NCBI GenBank assembly: GCA_016716835.1 | Contig: JADJUW010000001.1 | Coordinates: 1,570,001 to 1,634,000 of the forward strand | Direction: 5' to 3' | Source of the DNA: Myxococcales bacterium | Lineage (GTDB): Bacteria; Myxococcota_A; Polyangia; Haliangiales; Haliangiaceae | Length of the DNA: 64,000 nucleotides | In this document: one piece after another, positions 55,702-64,000 of the stretch | Position numbering within the stretch: the stretch's first letter is position 1 | Layout of the letters: each line of letters begins with the position of its first letter | Program-made: the position numbers and the translations under genes | The notes under the pieces: generated by a model | What the model saw: the letters and a program-made list of their open reading frames with translations, nothing else | The model's database searches: none | Told to the model about the DNA's origin: nothing

Positions 55702-57462
55702 ATGATCCCCGACGACGTGATTGCCGAGATACGCGCCAAGAGCGATATCGTCGCGATCATCGGCCAGCACGTGCAGCTGCGCAAGGCGGGCCGCAGCTTC
55801 AAGGGCCTGTGTCCCTTCCACGGCGAGCGCTCGCCGTCGTTTCACGTCACGCCCGACAAGGGGTTCTTTTACTGCTTTGGCTGTCACAAAAAAGGTGATG
55901 CCTTTACCTTTCTCATGGAGTTTCTTGGCAAGTCCTTTCACGAGGCCGCCGAGCAGCTTGCGGCCTTGACGGGCGTGACGCTGCCTGCCAGCAACGACGT
56001 CGGCGGCGCCCCGCAAAAATCGCAACGCGCGGGCATGCTCGAGCTCAATCGCCTGGCCACGCAAGTGTTCGTCGAAGCCCTCGCCGACGCGCGCGCCACC
56101 GCGGCACGAGCCTATCTGGCCTCGCGTGGCACGAACGAAGAGATCGCGCAAAAATTCGCGCTTGGGTATGCACCCAATCAGTGGACCTATCTTGTCGACA
56201 AGCTCGCGGCCGCAGGCGCGGCCATGCCGCTGGCGACGGAGCTCGGGCTCGTGGGCACGCGCGAGCGAGGCGGCCACTATGACCGCTTTCGCGAGCGCCT
56301 GATGTGCCCGGTGATCGTGCCGGGGGGCGACGTCGTTGGATTTTCGGGTCGCTTTATTGGCAAGGCGGACGCCGATGCCTCGCAGCCGCCGCCCGCCAAG
56401 TATATCAACAGCCCCGAAAGCAGCGTCTACAAAAAGTCGCGACTCCTCTTTGGGCTTGGGCAGGCGCGCGAAGGCATCGCGAGCAAAAAGCGTGCGCTGG
56501 TGGTCGAGGGCAACTTCGACGTGATCAGCCTGCACCAGGCCGGCTTCGTCGAGACCGTCGCGCCGCTTGGCACGGCGCTGACGGCCGAGCAGGTAACCGC
56601 GCTACATCGCATTACCGATGAAATCATTATTTGCTATGACGGCGACAACGCGGGCCGCAAGGCGACCATGTCGGCCATCGCGACCTGCGTCGAGGCCGAC
56701 GTCGCCATACGAGTTGTACGGATGCCGGACGGGATGGATCCCGACGCCTTGGTGCGCCAGGCGGGACCGACGGCGCTGGCAGGCCTCGTCGACAAGGCGC
56801 AGGCCGGGATTGAATACTTCGCCCTGGAGCTGTGGGCGCAAAGTGGCGGCACCGCCGACGGCAACGCGGCGGCGATCGACCAGGCCGCAGCGCTCATTGC
56901 GCGCGTCACCAACCTCACCAAGCGCGACCTAATTATCGGCACGATTGCGACCGCGCTGCGGGTGCCCTCGGGCGTTATCGAGCGCGCGGTGCGGCGCGCC
57001 TCGGCACCGCAATTTACGCCGAGCCAGCCTGGCCCACGGGCGGCTCCAAATGCGCCCGAGATCGGCCTGCCAAATACCGAAGAACTTGAGCTTTTCGCGT
57101 TACTTAGCGACCATTCGCCCCTCGTGGGGTCATTAATTGCGAATGAGGCCGTTTCGCTCTTGACGGACCCGCGGCTTCGCGACATGTATTCGCAGTTGCA
57201 GGCGGGTCAGCGCGTCGAAGACGTGGCCCAAGCCCTCCTTCCTCCCATGAGCGTCGCCGTTGTGTTATCCGGGAAATACCGCCAAGAGGCCGCGCCCGAG
57301 CACCGGCTAGGGCTTATGGCATCTGCGCTCAAGCAGCGCTACAAGACGAGTGAAGCGACGCGGCTCCAGGCGCGTCTGGTAGAAGCGCAGCGCCAAGGGC
57401 AACACGCCTTGGTGCGCGAATTGGCAGAACAAATCGTGTCGCTCCGAAAGCAGGTTGATTAA
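55702..57462 (+). CDS. dnaG: DNA primase
   Basis: A 586-residue primase. The zinc finger (CPFHGERSPSFHVTPDKGFF, then YCFGCHKKGD) is followed by the catalytic Toprim domain (ALVVEGNFDVISLHQAGF, EIIICYDGDNAGRKATMSA) and a C-terminal helicase-binding domain. The ATG at 55702 (MIPDDVIAEIRAKSDIVAII) fits the family. dnaG is immediately upstream of rpoD, the usual macromolecular synthesis operon order, with two bases between the stop and the next ATG. Confidence 0.96.
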   Translation: MIPDDVIAEIRAKSDIVAIIGQHVQLRKAGRSFKGLCPFHGERSPSFHVTPDKGFFYCFGCHKKGDAFTFLMEFLGKSFHEAAEQLAALTGVTLPASNDVGGAPQKSQRAGMLELNRLATQVFVEALADARATAARAYLASRGTNEEIAQKFALGYAPNQWTYLVDKLAAAGAAMPLATELGLVGTRERGGHYDRFRERLMCPVIVPGGDVVGFSGRFIGKADADASQPPPAKYINSPESSVYKKSRLLFGLGQAREGIASKKRALVVEGNFDVISLHQAGFVETVAPLGTALTAEQVTALHRITDEIIICYDGDNAGRKATMSAIATCVEADVAIRVVRMPDGMDPDALVRQAGPTALAGLVDKAQAGIEYFALELWAQSGGTADGNAAAIDQAAALIARVTNLTKRDLIIGTIATALRVPSGVIERAVRRASAPQFTPSQPGPRAAPNAPEIGLPNTEELELFALLSDHSPLVGSLIANEAVSLLTDPRLRDMYSQLQAGQRVEDVAQALLPPMSVAVVLSGKYRQEAAPEHRLGLMASALKQRYKTSEATRLQARLVEAQRQGQHALVRELAEQIVSLRKQVD

Positions 57463-57464
57463 TC

Positions 57465-59667
<2,203 letters not shown>

Positions 59668-59672
<5 letters not shown>

Positions 59673-59791
59673 ACGGCTCTTTTGCGTTGATCGAGGCGTG
59701 CTTCCTCGCGAGCCTCGTTACAGCCAGACGGCTGCGCCTCGGCATCGCTGCGGGAGCGCGGCCTCGCTGAACGCAAAATCGCTCGTTCAAC
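59668..59791 (+). terminator. Long imperfect palindrome at the rpoD stop, probable terminator or repeat element
   Basis: GTTGAACG...TTTTGCGTT (59668-59688) pairs with AACGCAAAA...CGTTCAAC (59770-59791), 17 of about 21 positions. The interior (GATCGAGGCG..., ...CGCGGCCTCGCTG) is also largely complementary, so ~124 bases could fold into one hairpin that includes the stop codon. There is no final T-run. It may terminate the dnaG-rpoD transcript or be a degenerate repeat element. Confidence 0.5.
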
Positions 59792-59920
59792 TACGGTCGC
59801 GCCTCAGGCTGGCTGCAGGCGTGCGCCAAACTGGACGCAAAATCCCGCGTTAGCTACGCGTGACTATTCAATGCAAACAATTAAGGATGAGCGCTACGGG
59901 TCTTGCGATAGGCTTTCGCG

Positions 59921-60853
59921 GTGACGAGAGGTCTCAAGGCATTGGCGATTTTGTGTTGCTTGTCGTGGGTTGGCGTAGCAAGTGCTGAGCCGCAATCCCA
60001 ACCTCTTTCACAGCCGTTTCTTTTCCACGTGTTTGATGCTGATGGCCACCCAGTAATGGGTGCAAAGGTGACGGTAAATGGTCAAGTGGCCTCGTACGTA
60101 ACGTATGGCACCGAGCGCATGTACAAAGTGATGGGGCCAACAACGGGCACCGTAGACGTTGCGGTAGCAGCAAAAGGTTTTCTTGGGATCCGTCGCAAGA
60201 ACATGCCCGCGACACAGTATTTCCATCAGCTATATCTCCGACGAAAAAATGACCCATGGTTCACGGACCCCAACGGTATGCCGGTGGCCTATTCGACACG
60301 CCCGCGCGACGTACTCGTGCTGTTACAGGACTATGATAAAGCGACAAATCGGCGCTTCACGCCCGCGACCGCAGCCGCGACGTTATTGGCGTTGCCGGCG
60401 TTGGCCACGTGGCAACTCGTCGAGGTGGATTGGGATTCTGTGCCCAGCAAGCCATATGCAAAGCTGAGCCTTAGCCGTCCGGTCGGCACCAAATTGTTGC
60501 TGCGTGCGCCGCACGCGCTACCAAAGAGTGGCCTCGCGGCGCTAGCGGCCCTCAGAGGCCATGCGTGGGTTCAGTCCGCGGGACCGATCGTCGTCCATGG
60601 CGACAATTATCGCGATGCGTATGCCGTTGGGACAAAAATCCATGTCTCTCCCAACACAGAGGTGATGAAGGACTATGGCCAGGGTGAATTGCTCGCAGCG
60701 CGGTTCGGCGGACGGTATAATCCGCCTTCCGAAATTGCATTCGATGCTTCAGCGGGTGCCGTTGTCGTGGAAGCCGCAAATTCGCTGGCATCGTCGGGGC
60801 TGTTTCGGTCCTGCGAGGTCGAATTCGCGACACCCACAGAGACGGATAACTAG
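59921..60853 (+). CDS. Secreted protein of unknown function
   Basis: A 310-residue protein from GTG at 59921. A Sec signal (LAILCCLSWVGVASA) is followed by an Ig-like or carboxypeptidase-regulatory-type domain (FLFHVFDADGHPVMGAKVTV) and a long region without recognised motifs. The GC content and codon use of the first third look lower than in the neighbours (several AT-rich codons), which may hint at transfer. The next gene is convergent and 11 bases away. Confidence 0.6.
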   Translation: MTRGLKALAILCCLSWVGVASAEPQSQPLSQPFLFHVFDADGHPVMGAKVTVNGQVASYVTYGTERMYKVMGPTTGTVDVAVAAKGFLGIRRKNMPATQYFHQLYLRRKNDPWFTDPNGMPVAYSTRPRDVLVLLQDYDKATNRRFTPATAAATLLALPALATWQLVEVDWDSVPSKPYAKLSLSRPVGTKLLLRAPHALPKSGLAALAALRGHAWVQSAGPIVVHGDNYRDAYAVGTKIHVSPNTEVMKDYGQGELLAARFGGRYNPPSEIAFDASAGAVVVEAANSLASSGLFRSCEVEFATPTETDN

Positions 60854-60864
60854 CACGCTATTAA

Positions 60865-61620
60865 TTAGGTGTTTGGGGCGCCGGGGGCGCCGGAGGGTGG
60901 CTGCGGTTGGGCCGGGGCTGGCGGGGCTGGGTACGGATAGTACGTCGGTGGCTGCGGCTGAGCGGGCGCAGGAGCCGCAGGCGCAGGATAGTAGGTCGGT
61001 GCTTGCGGCTGGGGCGGATACGGCGACGCTGGCTGCGCTGGCGCCACTGGCGCGACTGGCGCTGCGGGTTCGACCGGCGGTGGTAGGGGCGCTGCCGCTG
61101 GGTCGTTCGGAGCGGGCGGTGGCGCGACGGGAGCTGGGGCGGCTTGCTGCTGGCCGCGCCAGCCGGTCCAGGTGCCGCTGCGGTCGCGGTTGCTGGTTGC
61201 CCAGGAGCCGGAGAACGAGGTGCCGGCGCTGTCAAACGCGATAAAGCCGGTGCCGGTCAACGGCGGCTGCAAAGGCTCGGTCCAGCTAAATTCGAGCACC
61301 GTGCCGCGCAGCGTGCCCGCGAAATAGCCGGTGACGTATTCGCCGCCGCGATTGTACGTCCAGGTGCCGGTGACGGCCTCGGGCATCGCCACGCGCGTGT
61401 CGCGATCGATGCGCACCGCGCCAAAACTCGATTCCCAAAAGCCGTAGGCGTATTCAGGGGGCATCGCTTGGGGTGCCGGGGGCGTCGCCATGGCTGGTCC
61501 GCCAGCACCACCGCGACCGCCGACCGCATTGGGGTCGTTTTTGCGCGCGCTGGCGGATCCTAAGACGAAAGCCGAGATAATCGCTAAAATACCGATTCTG
61601 GAAATGTTTCTGCTTAGCAT
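60865..61620 (-). CDS. Secreted beta-sandwich protein with Pro/Tyr-rich repetitive tail
   Basis: A 251-residue protein. After a signal (ISRIGILAIISAFVLGSASA) comes a short domain (YGFWESSFGAVRIDRDTRVA, VTGTWTYNRGGEYVTGYFAG, FSGSWATSNRDRSGTWTGWR) that resembles extracellular beta-sandwich or avidin-like barrels. The last ~90 residues are Ala/Pro/Gln repeats of a PTYYPxPAxPAPAQPQPP unit, two clear copies. The ATG at 61620 matches the signal peptide. Function unknown. Confidence 0.65.
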   Translation of the reverse strand: MLSRNISRIGILAIISAFVLGSASARKNDPNAVGGRGGAGGPAMATPPAPQAMPPEYAYGFWESSFGAVRIDRDTRVAMPEAVTGTWTYNRGGEYVTGYFAGTLRGTVLEFSWTEPLQPPLTGTGFIAFDSAGTSFSGSWATSNRDRSGTWTGWRGQQQAAPAPVAPPPAPNDPAAAPLPPPVEPAAPVAPVAPAQPASPYPPQPQAPTYYPAPAAPAPAQPQPPTYYPYPAPPAPAQPQPPSGAPGAPNT

Positions 61621-61724
61621 GGCCAGAACCGTACCATCGCCCTTCGCGATTTCAGCTGGCAAAAGACGGAAACCAAACGGCGCTATGACGGGCGTCACCA
61701 TCGCGCCTGCGCAGGATTCTTACG

Positions 61725-61797
61725 TGGGCCCACCAGGACTTGAACCTGGGACCGACCGGTTATGAGCCGGCTGCTCTAACCACTGAGCTATAGGCCC
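61725..61797 (-). tRNA. tRNA with CAU anticodon (tRNA-Ile2 or elongator tRNA-Met)
   Basis: A 73-base cloverleaf read leftwards: acceptor GGGCCTA/TGGGCCC, D arm GCTC...GAGC, anticodon stem GCCGG/CCGGT with loop CTCATAA, and T arm CCAGG-TTCAAGT-CCTGG. The anticodon is CAU. The GGGCC acceptor resembles isoleucine CAU tRNAs that receive lysidine, but methionine cannot be excluded. The 3' CCA is not encoded. Located between the repetitive secreted protein gene and the zinc-ribbon gene. Confidence 0.9.
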
Positions 61798-61926
61798 GTT
61801 GGGCAAATCTACCTGTGGCTCGCCGTGGTTGCAACCGCCCCACCCTGTTTTGCCTGAACGTCAATTTCCGCGGCAAGGGGCAAAATCGCCCACAGCTGCG
61901 AGGGTTTGGTGTATGCATGGCCCAGC

Positions 61927-62652
61927 GTGAAGGACCAACTAAAACTGCTACTCCAGCTCCAAACCATCGATGCCGGCATTCGCGATTACGAAGCCACCAT
62001 CGCCGCCCTGCCTGCCAACATCGAACCGACCAAGCGCGACATCGCCCGCCTCGAGGCCGGCCTCGCCGCCGAAACCGCGCGGCTCGCCGAACACGACAAG
62101 TGGAAGGCCGAGCAATCCGCGCTCATCGCCCGCGAAAACGAGGCACTCGGGCAGGCGCGCGCCAAGCTCAACGCCTCGCGCAACACCAAAGAGTACGCGG
62201 CGGCCACGCGCGAAATCGATTTCAAGCGCAAGTCGATTTCTGATCGCGACGCCGAGCTGCGCAAGATGGCGGAGGCCTCGATGGCCTCGGCCGCGCTGAC
62301 CGCGCAACGCACCAAAGACATCGAAGCCCTCAAGGCGCAAATCGCCGACGAAGAAGCCGAGATCAACGCCAAGATCGCCAAGCTCCGCGAGGAAATGACC
62401 GAAAGCCTGGCCGCGCGCGACGCGCTGCGCTCACAAGTGCCGGCCGACTTGCTCAAGACATATTCAGACATCGCCTCGCGCAAGGGCACGGCGATGGCAG
62501 CGATCGAGAAGGCGACGTGCCGTGGCTGTCACATGGGGATTCCCCCGCAACTCGCGAACATTGTCGCCCGCATGGAAAGCATCGAATCTTGCCCGCGCTG
62601 CCGCCGCATGATCTATCGCAAAGAAATGCTCGAGCAGCCGTCGGCAACGTAG
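61927..62652 (+). CDS. Coiled-coil protein with C-terminal zinc ribbon (CT398-like)
   Basis: A 241-residue protein. A long Ala/Glu/Lys coiled coil (KDQLKLLLQLQTIDAGIRDY to about residue 190) ends in a C4 zinc ribbon: ATCRGCHMGIPPQ and CPRCRRMIY. This architecture is widespread in bacteria and has been linked to DNA and sigma/Pol interactions in Chlamydia (CT398), but is not well understood. The GTG at 61927 gives the family N-terminus; TTG or GTG at 61906-61909 are alternatives. It converges on rnpB. Confidence 0.85.
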   Translation: MKDQLKLLLQLQTIDAGIRDYEATIAALPANIEPTKRDIARLEAGLAAETARLAEHDKWKAEQSALIARENEALGQARAKLNASRNTKEYAAATREIDFKRKSISDRDAELRKMAEASMASAALTAQRTKDIEALKAQIADEEAEINAKIAKLREEMTESLAARDALRSQVPADLLKTYSDIASRKGTAMAAIEKATCRGCHMGIPPQLANIVARMESIESCPRCRRMIYRKEMLEQPSAT

Positions 62653-62670
62653 TGCTGCTACCTTAAAAAA

Positions 62671-63049
<379 letters not shown>

Positions 63050-63133
63050 CCTTCTCTACCCCAGAGCAGGACGGGAGGGAAGCTTAGGCTAGCGAATCAT
63101 TCTCACGGCCCCGGCGCGCCGCGCACGCGTCGG

Positions 63134-63718
63134 TTATTGCTGGCAAATCGGCACGCCAGCACAGTCGGGGTCGGCGCAATCGATCATGCTGTCGAAGTCG
63201 TTGTCGATGAAATCGTCGCATAGCTCGACGGCGCAAAACGGGCTGCCGGTGCAAAATGGGTCATCGCAATCGATGGCGGTGTTGTTGTCGTCGTCGATGC
63301 CATTGCTGCAGTTCTCTTGCGGTGGAGCCTGGCAGATCGCGTCTGCCGCGCAATCGGTATCGTCACAGTCGGTGTCGCCGTCTTCATCATCGTCAATGGC
63401 GTTGGTGCAATTCGCCTCCCCGGCAGCCTGACAAGCCTCGTCTTGGCTGCAATCGGAATCGTTGCAGTCTGCTTGCCCGTCGCCATCTTCATCGCCCACC
63501 ACCGTGCAGTCCTCGGCGGCGCATATGGCAAGGTTTTGGCAACTGACGTCATTGCAGTCAATGGCACCATTCTTGTCATTATCAAGCCCGTCACTGCAGG
63601 CAGTCTCGGGGCCCGCATTCGGGCATCCAACCAGCATCGCGACGCCGAGCATTAGCCCGGCAAGGCCTCCCAGGCACGGAAGGAGTTTTGAACGCTTTGG
63701 TGTGGCTATTTTTTTCAC
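63134..63718 (-). CDS. Lipoprotein with Asp/Asn/Cys repeats (DxDxDGxxDCxDxDC type)
   Basis: A 194-residue lipoprotein. The signal (LGGLAGLMLGVAMLVGC) ends in a lipobox, and the mature part is made of five repeats of a NGIDDDxDxxIDCDDxxC unit, each with two or more cysteines and a cluster of acidic residues. Such repeats, common in Myxococcota surface proteins, are thought to bind Ca2+ and to be cross-linked by disulphides. Length and composition are typical. Expression is probably monocistronic. Convergent neighbours: none within 80 bases. Confidence 0.85.
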   Translation of the reverse strand: MKKIATPKRSKLLPCLGGLAGLMLGVAMLVGCPNAGPETACSDGLDNDKNGAIDCNDVSCQNLAICAAEDCTVVGDEDGDGQADCNDSDCSQDEACQAAGEANCTNAIDDDEDGDTDCDDTDCAADAICQAPPQENCSNGIDDDNNTAIDCDDPFCTGSPFCAVELCDDFIDNDFDSMIDCADPDCAGVPICQQ

Positions 63719-63892
63719 AAATTCAATTGTCAGGTGGCCGCGCGCCGCTAGTCAAGCGAGCTGCGCGCGATTAGCGGGCTCTGGGGCCGCACGCGCGTCG
63801 GACATCTAGCGACAGGCGGACTCGCAAATCGCGGACCTTTAGGTGGCAACGTACGGCCCCGTGATTCAGGAGCCGCGCTCGTCGTTCTTCTG
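63719..63892. other. Upstream region of the Cys-repeat lipoprotein
   Basis: About 170 bases with no supported gene. The promoter of the leftward lipoprotein should be here, but no clear -35/-10 pair or hairpin is visible. Confidence 0.3.
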
Positions 63893-64000
63893 CTACTTGG
63901 CCTGCGCCCTAGTCGTGCGGCCCGTTGGGGTCGGGATGTAGTAACCGCGGGCATGCAACGTCGGGGCTGTGTTGGCCGCATCAACTGGAACAGCAAACGT
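63893..64000 (-). CDS. C-terminal end of a protein running off the window
   Basis: On the minus strand the frame is open from the right edge to a TAG at 63893-63895. The visible 35 residues (TFAVPVDAANTAPTLHARGY ... ending TRAQAK) are plausible for a real protein tail but too short to identify. There is no start in view. The overlapping frame in another register is not convincing. Confidence 0.35.
   Translation of the reverse strand, partial: TFAVPVDAANTAPTLHARGYYIPTPTGRTTRAQAK

Noticed and set aside
55405..56535. Long minus-strand frame of 376 codons opposite dnaG
   Set aside because: It is antisense to a clearly conserved DNA primase and its residues are His/Arg-rich shadow sequence; only its last 55 codons, beyond dnaG, may be a real small protein.
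63748..63996. 82-codon minus-strand frame at the right edge
   Set aside because: Arg/Pro-rich shadow composition; a neighbouring frame open to the window edge looks more like a protein tail.

Overview
The window is a gene-dense, GC-rich bacterial chromosome segment with very short intergenic gaps. Its content points to a Myxococcota-type (former Deltaproteobacteria) organism. The clues are an Oar-like TonB receptor with a paired lipoprotein, two sigma-54 activators (one with an FHA domain), a type IV pilin under a sigma-54 promoter, an Asp/Cys-repeat lipoprotein, DUF1844 and UreH-type proteins, and a response regulator with a very long Pro/Ala linker. This placement is inferred from gene content only.

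Layout. 0-3.4 kb: a minus-strand run (rsmD, coaD, aminotransferase, nickel-type transporter, DUF1844). 3.4-10.3 kb: a plus-strand run of an aberrant AMP-ligase, an unrecognised protein, a FliI/SctN-type export ATPase with an SctL/FliH-like coiled coil fused at its N-terminus, and a large ATPase-TPR-winged-helix regulator. No other secretion-system gene is in view. 10.3-21.8 kb: a UvrD/PcrA helicase, then a complete TonB energy-transduction set (TPR lipoprotein, TonB, ExbB, two ExbD) followed by a lipoprotein and a TonB-dependent receptor. 21.9-27 kb: a PilR/NtrC-type activator, two type IV pilin genes, a TPR protein and a PPIC-type lipoprotein, all interrupted by frameshifts. 27-34 kb: a REP-type tyrosine transposase, a frameshifted DTW protein, an isochorismatase-type hydrolase, an nhaA antiporter with a structured leader RNA, an FHA sigma-54 activator, a methyltransferase and a frameshifted SPFH protein.

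34-45 kb: a four-gene nucleoside-type ABC importer, argS, a response regulator and valS, whose stop codon lies in a 175-bp palindrome. 45-52.5 kb: a secreted phosphoesterase, a FadR/GntR regulator, and a minus-strand run of lipoprotein, outer-membrane barrel, CPBP protease, nadC and birA. 52.6-64 kb: class I aldolase, an MshEN-domain protein, dnaG-rpoD, secreted proteins, a tRNA with CAU anticodon, a zinc-ribbon coiled-coil protein, RNase P RNA and a Cys/Asp-repeat lipoprotein.

Two points matter most. The nhaA leader (29183-29277) folds into nested helices that bracket the ribosome binding site and looks like a cation-sensing riboswitch. All recognised frameshifts lie between about 23.1 and 33.3 kb and most behave as single missing bases, several in homopolymers. 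Sequence error is therefore more likely than gene decay, although the nhaA lesion looks like a genuine internal deletion.
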